A DNA stretch of 64,000 nucleotides from Hippophae tibetana (taxonomy: Eukaryota > Streptophyta > Magnoliopsida > Rosales > Elaeagnaceae): positions 4,751,319 through 4,815,318 of the forward strand of contig CM072808.1 in the NCBI GenBank assembly GCA_037013495.1, read 5' to 3'. Positions within the stretch are counted from its first letter, which is position 1; each line of letters starts with the position of its first letter. Under the pieces are notes generated by a model. The model searched no databases. It was not told the origin of the DNA and worked only from the letters and a program-made list of their open reading frames with translations. The position numbers and the translations under genes were made by a program. This document shows positions 26,387 through 37,343 of this stretch, piece by piece.

Positions 26387-26453
26387 ATTCAAACTTTTAA
26401 AAACGAAATTAAATCCTAAACATCCTGTCACGATAGTTTGGTTTTTGTGTTCC

Positions 26454-26586
26454 TAATTTAATAACATAAAATAAACATATATACAGATTAATTAAATATA
26501 ATCTAATAACATAAAAATAAACATAGATACAAATTCAATAAATAATTATCTAAAAATAAACATATATACGGATTCAATAAATATTC
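26454..26586. repeat. Three degenerate 47-bp AT-rich repeats in the LTR
   Basis: Three tandem copies start near 26454, 26501 and 26548. They share the elements TCTAATAACATAAAAATAAA, CATATATAC and GATTCAATAAAT. The third copy lacks the TAACAT part. They are probably a duplication inside U5 or R of the element. Confidence 0.6.
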
Positions 26587-26721
26587 ATGCAAATTTTTAT
26601 CATTTATATTAGCGGAGTATTTATGGATATAATAACTAAATTAATTATGCTTGCTCATATTAACTAGGTTATTAAAGATATAAATTGATATTTTATTGAT
26701 TCTCTCTTTTTTATATAAATA

Positions 26722-26867
26722 CCACCTTTGGTGGGGTTAGATATTCTTTGTTAACTAAACAAATCAATTAACACCTATGGGTGGGGTTGATAACTAATAT
26801 GCTTAATTAAATTAATTCCTTTTTCTAAGAGATTGAAAATGAACCATTTAAATGCCACCTTTGGTGG
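26722..26867. repeat. Three copies of a CCACC...GGTGGGGTT hairpin motif
   Basis: CCACCTTTGGTGGGGTTAG occurs at 26722 and 26855, and a variant CACCTATGGGTGGGGTTG at 26772. CCACC/GGTGG (or CACC/GGTG) can pair around TTT or TATG, so each is a short palindrome, set about 50 and 83 bp apart within AT-rich DNA. On the element's own strand they lie in the transcribed R/U5 part, where they would form RNA hairpins. Role unknown. Confidence 0.6.
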
Positions 26868-27476
26868 GGTTAGACAATTTAAACATTATTCAAGGTGTCC
26901 AAATTAAACTTAAGAATTTAATTATCCGAGTACTAACTTTCAAGTTTTAAAACCACTATTGAAAACATGTTGTCAATACATTTTCACATAATAATTCTTA
27001 TAAAAACTTTTGAAATAGAGTTTCACTCTAACTACCGGGCGATTGTACCAACAAATAAAAGAGCACTACTCTAAATTAGACCGGATAACTAAACCTTAAA
27101 ATCTAATTTTCGGGTTTAAGTTTGTAATGAAAAATAATATATTTCTCTCTAACATTCTTAATATAAAATCTTGAATAAAAACAAAATCAATTCATTTTAG
27201 AGATTTTTACCTATTTAATATTTCGCAAGCATAACAACGTCATTATTACATCATATTTACTAAACAGCCAGCATAGTTAAATTTAACCACAGACAAGTTG
27301 AATATAACATGTAAGAATAAAGCATAAAAATAACTGTAAAGAAAATAAAATTCTTACAGAACTTTGACGCTATTCCCGTAGCTAGAAAACCTCCGAGCGG
27401 AATTTGCACTTCCATATATTGAATCAAAAATCTAAATTATTACAAAAACATTACAAGTTCCTCTCAAAAAGAGAAG

Positions 27477-27600
27477 AACTCTAAACCTAAGAGAATTGAA
27501 CTAAAAACTAAGAGAAAAACTAAGAAAAGCTTAGAAACTAAGAAAGAAACTAAGAGAAACTAAAAACTAAGAAATGAGAGAAAGAAAGAAGAGAGAAGTG
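27477..27600 (-). promoter_or_regulatory. CTAAGA-rich purine tract; 5' leader of the LTR transcript
   Basis: The + strand is dominated by repeats of ACTAAGA and AGAGAAA, so the minus strand is a pyrimidine-rich leader with many TCTTAGTTT units. It lies directly downstream of the minus-strand TATA box, where transcription start and the R region are expected. Pyrimidine-rich leaders are common in plant promoters and retroelement leaders. The start site itself (expected around 27605-27615) is inferred. Confidence 0.5.
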
Positions 27601-27637
27601 AGTTTTGAAGGTGTGCTTTGAAGTGAAGGGAAGGGGG

Positions 27638-27646
27638 TATTTATAG
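27638..27646 (-). promoter_or_regulatory. TATA box of the LTR promoter (CTATAAATA on minus)
   Basis: The + strand reads TATTTATAG; the minus strand reads CCTATAAATACCCCC, a strong plant-type TATA box in a C-rich setting. Palindromic ACGT-core elements lie 67-115 bp upstream and a pyrimidine-rich leader lies downstream, which supports minus orientation. A plus-strand TATA-like string at 26712-26720 exists but lacks such context. Confidence 0.7.
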
Positions 27647-27712
27647 GTGAGGATGGAGAGAAAAAATGAGTAAAAAAATATTAAAAAATGTAAAAACGCG
27701 TATTGGAATTGC

Positions 27713-27743
27713 TGATGTCATCAATGACGTCAGCATGACGTCA
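27713..27743. promoter_or_regulatory. Triple TGAYGTCA cluster (bZIP/TGA-type sites)
   Basis: TGATGTCA at 27713-27720, TGACGTCA at 27725-27732 and TGACGTCA at 27736-27743 are spaced 12 and 11 bp start to start, about one helical turn. TGACGTCA is the palindromic C-box/CRE core bound by bZIP factors, and tandem TGACG motifs resemble plant as-1 elements. The cluster sits about 70-100 bp upstream of the TATA box, a typical distance for an activating element. Regulation is inferred from motif identity. Confidence 0.6.
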
Positions 27744-27755
27744 CAGGGGCTGCTG

Positions 27756-27761
27756 CACGTG
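27756..27761. promoter_or_regulatory. G-box CACGTG
   Basis: CACGTG within TGCTGCACGTGAAAAA, 13 bp beyond the last TGACGTCA. G-boxes are bound by plant bZIP and bHLH proteins. It is part of the same compact upstream element. Confidence 0.5.
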
Positions 27762-27776
27762 AAAAATGGGGCGAAA

Positions 27777-27939
27777 ACGCGTTGGGCGCGCGGTGGGGCT
27801 GCTGCTGGGCGCTGCGCGCAGCTCGGCGCGCGTGAACAGTGCCCGCGCGCTGCGCTGCGCGCAGATGGGCATGTCAGCGCGCGCTGGGGCGCGCGCGGCT
27901 GGGCGCTGGGCTGCGCGCACGGCTGGTCTGCGGCGCGCG
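27777..27939. other. GC-rich, CpG-dense block in LTR U3
   Basis: A stretch of about 160 bp is strongly GC-rich in an otherwise AT-rich window, with at least nine GCGCGC hexamers. Open frames on both strands here (about 27641-28073) encode only Ala/Arg/Pro-rich low-complexity protein, as any stop-poor GC-rich DNA would, and do not look like genes. Being in U3 upstream of the TATA box, it may be a regulatory or methylation-target block. Its composition contrasts sharply with both the satellite and the rest of the LTR. Confidence 0.75.
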
Positions 27940-27951
27940 ATTTCCGTCTTT

Positions 27952-28007
27952 TTGACATTTTTGACCTTTTCGACCCATTTCGTCCGATTTTTCCATGTTT
28001 GTTGACC
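27952..28007. promoter_or_regulatory. W-box-like TTGAC cluster in LTR U3
   Basis: TTGACA at 27952 and TTGACC at 27961 and 28002 match the W-box core TTGAC(C/T) bound by WRKY factors; the first is imperfect. They lie about 300-370 bp upstream of the minus-strand TATA box. A short motif in T-rich sequence can occur by chance, so this is weak support for stress-responsive control. Confidence 0.35.
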
Positions 28008-28230
28008 TTTTCTCACTTATTAATTGATATATTTGTGATGTATTGCTTCAAGTATTCCTCTTTGAGTCTTTAAATTGCGTTTTTAAGCCAAAATTCCTGA
28101 AAAACAATAAAAATACCCGTGATTCCGAAAAAGACAAATTTATATAAATATATAATAAAACATATAAATATATATATTTTTAATCAATTAATGTACATAA
28201 AATCATGGTTATTTTAGTGCTTTTTGAGCA

Positions 28231-28237
28231 CTCATCA
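28231..28237. repeat. LTR terminal inverted repeat, right arm
   Basis: CTCATCA, complementary to the left arm. On the minus strand this is the 5' end of the LTR (TGATGAGTGCTC). The exact boundary is fixed by the GTACC that follows. Confidence 0.85.
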
Positions 28238-28242
28238 GTACC
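28238..28242 (+). repeat. Right target-site duplication GTACC
   Basis: Identical to 26229-26233. The satellite resumes at the next base of the interrupted monomer with CAAATAATATCG, in the same phase and strand. Confidence 0.93.
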
Positions 28243-29066
28243 CAAATAATATCGTTTACATCACTTATATAGTGTTTAAAGTTTTTGATGCACCATTTTC
28301 ATTTTACTAACTTTCGGTTTAATTCAATAGAGCTATAAAGGAGATATTGGTGCCGACCTAGGGTTGTTTATTTATATTTTCAATCAATCTCTATTATTCA
28401 AAAAAAATAAAGAAGAGAAAAAGAAAGGGAATGTTGTTCAAATTTTCAAAAACAAGAACACATTTGGTAATATATGAGTTACAACTTTCAACCGAGATAA
28501 CTTTTGACTCGGGTGTCGAAATGACTATTATAATATATCAAATCAAAGCTCGTATCAAATTTCACAATATGCATTGGTCTCACGAGGAAAATTGTTTTGT
28601 ACCCAAATAATATCATTTACATCACTGATATAGTGTTTAAAGTTTTTGATGCACCATTTTCATTTTACTTCCGATTTAATGCAATACAGCTATAAAGGAG
28701 ATATTGGTGCCGACCTAGGGTTGTTTATTTATATTTTCTATCAATCTCTATTATTCAAAAAAAATAGAGAAGAGAAAAAGAAAGTGAATGTTGTTCAAAT
28801 TTTCATTAACAAAAACACATTTTATAAATATGAGTTACAACTTTCAACGGAGATGACTTTGGACCCGGGTATCGAAACGACTATTATAATATATCAAATA
28901 TAAGATCGTATCAAATTACACAATTTGCATTGGGCTCATAAGGAAAATCGTTTTTGTGCCCAAATAACATCGTTTACATCACTTATATAGAGTTTAAAGT
29001 TTTTGATGCACCATTTTCATTTTACTACCGATTTAATTCAATACAGCTATAAAGGAGATATTGGTG
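28243..29066 (+). repeat. Rest of the interrupted monomer plus two divergent monomers
   Basis: The interrupted A-like monomer ends at about 28357. It has GATGCACC instead of GACGCACC and CTAACTTTCGG, unlike the A7 copies to the left. Next come a monomer with GTGTCGAAATG and CAAAGCTCG (about 28358), and a D2 monomer (about 28709). The D2 monomer has a TTTTCTATCAATC landmark, and its upstream boundary shows loss of one ACTT unit (TTTTACTTCCG). These copies are among the more divergent in the window. Confidence 0.8.
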
Positions 29067-30867
29067 CCGACCTAGGGTTGTTTATTTATATTTTCAATCA
29101 ATCTCTATTATTCAAAAAAAAATAGAAAAGAGAAAAAGAAAGGGAATGTTGTTCAAATTTTCATTAAGAAAAACACATTTTATAAATATGAGTTACAACT
29201 TTCAACGGAGATGACTTTGGACCCGGGTATCGAAACGACTATTATAATATATCAAATATAAGATCGTATCAAATTACACAATATGCATTGGGCTCATAAG
29301 GAAAATCGTTTTTGTACCCAAATAACATCGTTTACATCACTTATATAGTGTTTAAAGTTTTTGACGCACCATTTTCATTTTACTTAATTCCGGTTTAATT
29401 CAATAGAGCTATAAAGGAGATATTGGTGGCAACCTAGGGTTGTTTATTTATATTTTCAATCAATCTCTATTATTCAAAAAAAAAATAGAGAAGAGAAAAA
29501 GAAAGGGAATGTTGTTCAAATTTTCAAAAACAAGAACACATTTGGTAATATATGAGTTACAACTTTCAACCGAGATAACTTTTGACTCGGGTATCGAAAT
29601 GACTATTATAATATATCAAATGGCTCGTATCAAATTACACAATATGCATTGGTCTTACGAGGAAAATCGTTTTGTACCCAAATAATATCGTTTACATCAC
29701 TTATATAGTGTTTAAGGTTTTTGACGCACCATTTTCATTTTACTTACTTCCGATTTAATTCAATAGAGCTATAAAGGAGATATTGGTGCCGAGCTAGGGT
29801 TGTTTATTTATATTTTCAATCAATCTCTATTATTCAAAAAAAATATAGAAGAGAAAAAGAAAGTGAAAGTTGTTCAAATTTTCAAAAACAAGAACACATT
29901 TGGTAATATATGAGTTACAACTTTCAACCGAGATAACTTTTGACTCGGGTATCGAAATGACTATTATAATATATCAAATCAAAGCTCGTATCAAATTACA
30001 CAATATGCATTGGTCTCATGAGGAAAATCGTTTTGTACCCAAATAATATCATTTACATCACTTATATAGAGTTTAAAGTTTTTGATGCACCATTTTCATT
30101 TTACTACCGATTTAATTCAATACAGCTATAAAGGAGATATTGGTGCCGACCTAGGGTTGTTTATTTATATTTTCAATCAATCTCTATTATTCAAAAAAAA
30201 ATAGAAAAGAGAAAAAGAAAGGGAATGTTGTTCAAATTTTCATTAAGAAAAACAAATTTTATAAAGATGAGTTACAACTTTCAACGGAGATGACTTTGGA
30301 CCCGGGTATCGAAACGACTATTATAAAATATCAAATATAAGATCGTATCAAATTACACAATATGCATTGGGCTCATAAGGAAAATCGTTTTTGTACCCAA
30401 ATAACATCGTTTACATCACTTATATAGTGTTTAAAGTTTTTGACGCACCATTTTCATTTTACTTAATTCCGGTTTAATTCAATAGAGCTATAAAGGAGAT
30501 ATTGGTGGCAACCTAGGGTTGTTTATTTATATTTTCAATCAATCTCTATTATTCAAAAAAAAAATAGAGAAGAGAAAAAGAAAGGGAATGTTGTTCAAAT
30601 TTTCAAAAACAAGAACACATTTGGTAATATATGAGTTACAACTTTCAACCGAGATAACTTTTGACTCGGGTATCGAAATGACTATTATAATATATCAAAT
30701 GGCTCGTATCAAATTACACAATATGCATTGGTCTTACGAGGAAAATCGTTTTGTACCCAAATAATATCGTTTACATCACTTATATAGTGTTTAAGGTTTT
30801 TGACGTACCATTTTCATTCTACTTACTTCCGATTTAATTCAATAGAGCTATAAAGAAGATATTGGTG
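29067..30867 (+). repeat. 3-monomer HOR, 1079 bp, one copy plus two monomers
   Basis: D2 (29067), G (about 29429) and C' (about 29791), then D2 (30146) and G (about 30508). Landmark spacing is 1079 bp. The unit is shorter than three standard monomers because D2 and G are short and the C'/D2 junction has a deletion (TTTTACTACCG). Copies differ at a few bases, for example AACAAATTTTATAAAG near 30251 against AACACATTTTATAAAT near 29170. C' carries GAGCTAGGG at its start. Confidence 0.8.
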
Positions 30868-31586
30868 CCGACCTAGGGTTGTTTATTTATATTTTCAATC
30901 AATCTCTATTATTCAAAAAAATAGAGAAGAGAAAAAGAAAGGGAATGTTGTTCAAATTTTCAAAAACAAAAACACATTTGGTAATATATGAGTTACAACT
31001 TTCAACGGATATAACTTTTGACTCGGGTATCGAAATGACAATTATAATATATCAAATCGAAGCTCGTATCAAATTACACAATATTCCTTGGTCTCACGTG
31101 GAAAATCGTTTTGTACCCAAATAATATCGTTTACATCATTTATATAGTGTTTAAAGTTTTTGACGCACCATTTTCATTTTACTTACTTCCGATTTAATTC
31201 AATAGAGCTATAAAGGAGATATTGGTGCCGACCTAGGGTTGTTTATTTATATTTACAATCAATCTCTATTATTCAAAAAAAAAATAGAGAAGAAAAAAAG
31301 AAAGGGAATGTTGTTCAAATTTTCAAAAACAAGAACACATTTGGTAATATATGAGTTACAACTTTCAACCGAGAAAACTTTTGACACGGGTATCGAAATG
31401 ACTATTATAATATATCAAATCAAAGCTCATATCAAATTACACAATATGCATTGGTCTCACGAGGAAAATCGTTTTGTACCCAAATAATATCAGTTACATC
31501 ACTTATATAGTGTTTAAAGTTTTTGATGCACCATTTTCATTTTACTTCCGATTTAATTCATTACAGCTATAAAGGAGATATTGGTG
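30868..31586 (+). repeat. Two linking monomers between HORs
   Basis: A Q-like monomer (30868; CAACGGATATAAC, ATTCCTTGG, short A-tract) and a C-like monomer (about 31229; ATTTACAATC, GAGAAAACTT, GACACGGG). They join the 3-mer to the 8-mer of domain II. The C-like copy carries several private changes. Confidence 0.75.
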
Positions 31587-34500
31587 CCGACCTAGGGTTG
31601 TTTATTTATATTTTAAATCAATCTCTATTATTCAAAAAAAATAGAAAAGAGAAAAAGAAAGGGAATGTTGTTCAAATTTTCATTAACAAAAACACATTTT
31701 ATAAATATGAGTTACAAGTTTCAACGGAGATGACTTTGGACCCGGGTATCGAAACGACTATTATAATATATCAAATAGAAGATCGTATAAAATTACACAA
31801 TATGCATTGTGCTCATAAGGAAAATCATTTCTGTACCCAAATAACATCGTTTACATCACTTATATAGTGTTTAAAGTTTTTGACGCACCATTTTACATAA
31901 TTCCGGTTTAATTCAATTGAACTATAAAGGAGATATTGGTGCCGATCTAGGGTTGTTTATTTATATTTTCAATCAATCTCTATTAAAAAAAAATAGAGAA
32001 GAGAAAAAGAAAGGGAATGTTGTTCAAATTTTCAAAAACAAGAACACATTTGGTAATATATGAGTTACAACTTTCAACCGAGATAACTTTTGACTCGGGT
32101 ATCGAAATGACTATTATAATATATCAAATCGAAGCTCGTATCAAATTACACAATATGCATTGGGCTTATAAGGAAAATCGTTTTTGTACCTAAATAACAT
32201 CGTTTACATCACTTATATAGTGTTTAAAGTTTTTGACGCACCATTTTCATTTTACTTAATTCCGGTTTAATTCAATAGAGCTATAAAGGAGATATTGGTG
32301 GCAACCTAGGGTTGTTTATTTATATTTTCAATCAATCTCTATTATTCAAAAAAAAATAGAGAAGAGAAAAAGAAAGGGAATGTTGTTCAAATTTTCAAAA
32401 ACAAGAACACATTTGGTAATATATGAGTTACAACTTTCAACCGAGATAACTTTTGACTCGGGTATCGAAATGACTATTATAATATATCAAATGGCTCGTA
32501 TCAAATTACACAATATGCATTGGTCTTACGAGGAAAATCGTTTTGTACCCAAATAATATCGTTTACATCACTTATATAGTGTTTAAGGTTTTTGACGTAC
32601 CATTTTCATTTTACTTACTTCCGATTTAATTCAATAGAGCTATAAAGAAGATATTGGTGCCGACCTAGGGTTGTTTATTTATATTTTCAATCAATCTCTA
32701 TTATTCAAAAAAAAAATAGAGAAGAGAAAAGGAAAGGGAATGTTGTTCAAATTTTCATTAACAAAAACACATTTTATAAATATGAGTTACAACTTTCAAC
32801 GGAGATAACTTTGGACCCGGGTATCGAAACGACTATTATAATATATCAAATATAAGATCGTATCAAATTACACAATATGCATTGGGCTCGTAAGGAAAAT
32901 CGTTTTTGTACACATATAACATCGTTTACAACACTTAAATTGTGTTTAAAGTTTTTGATGCACCATTTTACGTAATTCCGGTTTAATTCAATGGAACTAT
33001 AAAGGAGATATTGGTGCCGACCTAGGGTTGTTTATTTATATTTTCAATCAATCTCTATTATTCAAAAAAAAAATAGAGAAGAGAAAAAGAAAGGGAATGT
33101 TGTTTAAATTTTCAAAAACAAAAACAGATTTGGTAATACATGAGTTACAACTTTCAACCGAGATAACTTTTGTCTCGGGTATTGCAATGACTATTATAAT
33201 ATACCAAATCGAAGATCGTATCAAATTACACAATATGCCTTGGTCTCACGGGGAAAAACTTTTTGTTCCCAAATAATATCGTTTACATCACTTATAGTGT
33301 TTAAAGTTTTTGACGCACCATTTTCATTTTACTTACTTTCGGTTTAATTCAATAGAGCTATAAAGGAGATATTGGTGCCGACCTAGGGTTGTTTATTTAT
33401 ATTTTCAATCAATCTCTATTATTCAAAAAAAAAATAGATAAGAGAAAAAGAAAGGGAATGTCGTTCAAATTTTCAAAAACAAGAACACATTTGTTAATAT
33501 ATGAGTTACAACTTTCAACCGAGATAACTTTGGAATCGGGTATCGAAATGACTATTATAATATATCAAATCAAAGCTCGTATCAAATTACACAATATGCA
33601 TTGGTCTTACGAGGAAAATCGTTTTGTACCCAAATAATATCATTTACATCACTTATATAGTGTTTAAGGTTTTTGACGTACCATTTTCAGTTTACTTACT
33701 TCCGATTTAATTCAATTGAGCTATAAAGAAGATATTGGTGCCAACCTAGGGTTGTTTATTTATATTTTCAATCAATCTCTATTATTCAAAAAAAAATAGA
33801 GAAGAGAAAAAGAAAGGGAATGTTGTTAAAATTTTCAAAAACAAGAACACATTTGGTAATATATGAGTTACAACTTTCAACCGAGATAACTTTTGACTCG
33901 GGTATCGAAATGACTATTATAATATATCAAATCGAAACTCGTATCAAATTACACAATATGCCTTGGTCTCACGAGGAAAATCGTTTTGTACTTAAATAAT
34001 ATCGTTTACATCACTTATATAGTGTTTAAAGTTTTTGACGCACCATTTTCATTTTACTTACTTTCGGTTTAATTCAATAGAGCTATAAAGGAGATATTGG
34101 TGCCGACCTAGGGTTGTTTATTTATATTTTCAAACAATCTCTATTATTCAAAAAAAAATAGAGAAGAGAAAAAGAAAGGGAATGTCGTTCAAATTTTCAA
34201 AAACAAGAACACATTTGTTAATATATGAGTTACAACTTTCAACCGAGATAACTTTGGAATCGGATATCGAAATGACTATTATAATATATCAAATCAAAGC
34301 TCGTATCAAATTACACAATATGCATTGGTCTTACGAGGAAAATCGTTTTGTACCCAAATAATATCATTTACATCACTTATATAGTGTTTAAGGTTTTTGA
34401 CGTACCATTTTCAGTTTACTTACTTCCGATTTAATTCAATTGAGCTATAAAGAAGATATTGGTGCCGACCTAGGGTTGTTTATTTATATTTTAAATCAAT

Positions 34501-37343
34501 CTCTATTATTCAAAAAAAATAGAAAAGAGAAAAAGAAAGGGAATGTTGTTCAAATTTTCATTAACAAAAACACATTTTATAAATATGAGTTACAAGTTTC
34601 AACGGAGATGACTTTGGACCCGGGTATCGAAACGACTATTATAATATATCAAATAGAAGATCGTATAAAATTACACAATATGCATTGTGCTCATAAGGAA
34701 AATCATTTCTGTACCCAAATAACATCGTTTACATCACTTATATAGTGTTTAAAGTTTTTGACGCACCATTTTACATAATTCCGGTTTAATTCAATTGAAC
34801 TATAAAGGAGATATTGGTGCCGATCTAGGGTTGTTTATTTATATTTTCAATCAATCTCTATTATAAAAAAAATAGAGAAGAGAAAAAGAAAGGGAATGTT
34901 GTTCAAATTTTCAAAAACAAGAACACATTTGGTAATATATGAGTTACAACTTTCAACCGAGATAACTTTTGACTCGGGTATCGAAATGACTATTATAATA
35001 TATCAAATCGAAGCTCGTATCAAATTACACAATATGCATTGGGCTTATAAGGAAAATCGTTTTTGTACCTAAATAACATCGTTTACATCACTTATATAGT
35101 GTTTAAAGTTTTTGACGCACCATTTTCATTTTACTTAATTCCGGTTTAATTCAATAGAGCTATAAAGGAGATATTGGTGGCAACCTAGGGTTGTTTATTT
35201 ATATTTTCAATCAATCTCTATTATTCAAAAAAAAATAGAGAAGAGAAAAAGAAAGGGAATGTTGTTCAAATTTTCAAAAACAAGAACACATTTGGTAATA
35301 TATGAGTTACAACTTTCAACCGAGATAACTTTTGACTCGGGTATCGAAATGACTATTATAATATATCAAATGGCTCGTATCAAATTACACAATATGCATT
35401 GGTCTTACGAGGAAAATCGTTTTGTACCCAAATAATATCGTTTACATCACTTATATAGTGTTTAAGGTTTTTGACGTACCATTTTCATTTTACTTACTTC
35501 CGATTTAATTCAATAGAGCTATAAAGAAGATATTGGTGCCGACCTAGGGTTGTTTATTTATATTTTCAATCAATCTCTATTATTCAAAAAAAAAATAGAG
35601 AAGAGAAAAGGAAAGGGAATGTTGTTCAAATTTTCATTAACAAAAACACATTTTATAAATATGAGTTACAACTTTCAACGGAGATAACTTTGGACCCGGG
35701 TATCGAAACGACTATTATAATATATCAAATATAAGATCGTATCAAATTACACAATATGCATTGGGCTCGTAAGGAAAATCGTTTTTGTACACATATAACA
35801 TCGTTTACAACACTTAAATTGTGTTTAAAGTTTTTGATGCACCATTTTACGTAATTCCGGTTTAATTCAATGGAACTATAAAGGAGATATTGGTGCCGAC
35901 CTAGGGTTGTTTATTTATATTTTCAATCAATCTCTATTATTCAAAAAAAAAATAGAGAAGAGAAAAAGAAAGGGAATGTTGTTTAAATTTTCAAAAACAA
36001 AAACAGATTTGGTAATACATGAGTTACAACTTTCAACCGAGATAACTTTTGTCTCGGGTATTGCAATGACTATTATAATATACCAAATCGAAGATCGTAT
36101 CAAATTACACAATATGCCTTGGTCTCACGGGGAAAAACTTTTTGTACCCAAATAATATCGTTTACATCACTTATAGTGTTTAAAGTTTTTGACGCACCAT
36201 TTTCATTTTACTTACTTTCGGTTTAATTCAATAGAGCTATAAAGGAGATATTGGTGCCGACCTAGGGTTGTTTATTTATATTTTCAATCAATCTCTATTA
36301 TTCAAAAAAAAAATAGATAAGAGAAAAAGAAAGGGAATGTCGTTCAAATTTTCAAAAACAAGAACACATTTGTTAATATATGAGTTACAACTTTCAACCG
36401 AGATAACTTTGGAATCGGGTATCGAAATGACTATTATAATATATCAAATCAAAGCTCGTATCAAATTACACAATATGCATTGGTCTTACGAGGAAAATCG
36501 TTTTGTACCCAAATAATATCATTTACATCACTTATATAGTGTTTAAGGTTTTTGACGTACCATTTTCAGTTTACTTACTTCCGATTTAATTCAATTGAGC
36601 TATAAAGAAGATATTGGTGCCAACCTAGGGTTGTTTATTTATATTTTCAATCAATCTCTATTATTCAAAAAAAAATAGAGAAGAGAAAAAGAAAGGGAAT
36701 GTTGTTCAAATTTTCAAAAACAAGAACACATTTGGTAATATATGAGTTACAACTTTCAACCGAGATAACTTTTGACTCGGGTATCGAAATGACTATTATA
36801 ATATATCAAATCGAAACTCGTATCAAATTACACAATATGCCTTGGTCTCACGAGGAAAATCGTTTTGTACTTAAATAATATCGTTTACATCACTTATATA
36901 GTGTTTAAAGTTTTTGACGCACCATTTTCATTTTACTTACTTTCGGTTTAATTCAATAGAGCTATAAAGGAGATATTGGTGCCGACCTAGGGTTGTTTAT
37001 TTATATTTTCAATCAATCTCTATTATTCAAAAAAAAATAGAGAAGAGAAAAAGAAAGGGAATGTCGTTCAAATTTTCAAAAACAAGAACACATTTGTTAA
37101 TATATGAGTTACAACTTTCAACCGAGATAACTTTGGAATCGGATATCGAAATGACTATTATAATATATCAAATCAAAGCTCGTATCAAATTATACAATAT
37201 GCATTGGTCTTACGAGGAAAATCGTTTTGTACCCAAATAATATCATTTACATCACTTATATAGTGTTTAAGGTTTTTGACGTACCATTTTCAGTTTACTT
37301 ACTTCCGATTTAATTCAATTGAGCTATAAAGAAGATATTGGTG
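31587..37343 (+). repeat. 8-monomer HOR of domain II, 2878/2879 bp, two copies
   Basis: Copies are 31587-34464 and 34465-37343, each D2, H, G, D, A3, I, J, I. A3 is marked by TTTTGTCTCGGG and ATACCAAATCG, present only here. H in both copies has lost bases in the ATTATTC segment before the A-tract (TATTAAAAA in copy 1, TATTATAAAA in copy 2). Few differences separate the copies: TTGTTAAAATTTTC versus TTGTTCAAATTTTC in J, TTCAAACAATC versus TTCAATCAATC in the second I, and TTTGTTCCC versus TTTGTACCC in A3. Confidence 0.87.

Larger units (their letters stand above)
26234..28237 (-). mobile_element. Solo LTR of an LTR retrotransposon, 2004 bp, minus orientation
   Basis: The element starts TGATGAG and ends CTCATCA, so it has TG...CA ends within 7-bp inverted repeats, and it is flanked by GTACC on both sides. 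Five-base duplications with TG/CA ends are diagnostic of LTR retrotransposon integration. No internal region, primer-binding site, polypurine tract or second LTR is present, so this is most simply a solo LTR left by recombination between two LTRs. Orientation is inferred from a TATA box on the minus strand (27638-27646), placing about 590 bp of U3 at the right side and about 1.4 kb of R plus U5 at the left. Read on minus, it begins TGATGAGTGCTC. A long LTR with this start resembles plant Ty3/gypsy elements of the Tat group, but the lineage cannot be assigned without an internal domain. No second copy exists in the window. The stretches 26600-26700 and 26900-27440 hold only AT-rich sequence with no motif I can support. 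Confidence 0.88.

Noticed and set aside
26064..26431. Frames crossing the satellite/LTR junction (26064-26330 plus, 26210-26431 minus)
   Set aside because: Chimeras created by the insertion; no domain and no conservation across the joint.
26712..26720. TATATAAAT as a + strand promoter of the LTR
   Set aside because: TATA-like strings are frequent in AT-rich DNA; this one has no upstream elements, whereas the minus-strand TATA box at 27638-27646 has a full set. It would become relevant only if the LTR orientation were shown to be plus.
27641..28073. Overlapping frames of 79-135 codons on both strands in the LTR
   Set aside because: They coincide with the GC-rich block, where stops are rare, and give Ala/Arg/Pro-rich low-complexity protein in several frames at once. 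The region is U3 of an LTR.
26234..28237. DNA transposon or MITE instead of an LTR
   Set aside because: Terminal repeats are only 7 bp with TG/CA ends and the duplication is 5 bp, together with an LTR-like promoter; there is no transposase or long terminal inverted repeat.
33048..36112. Minus-strand 61-codon frames at 33048-33233 and 35927-36112
   Set aside because: Antisense to identical A3 monomers in the 8-mer of domain II; present only because two stop codons were lost in that variant. No coding support.
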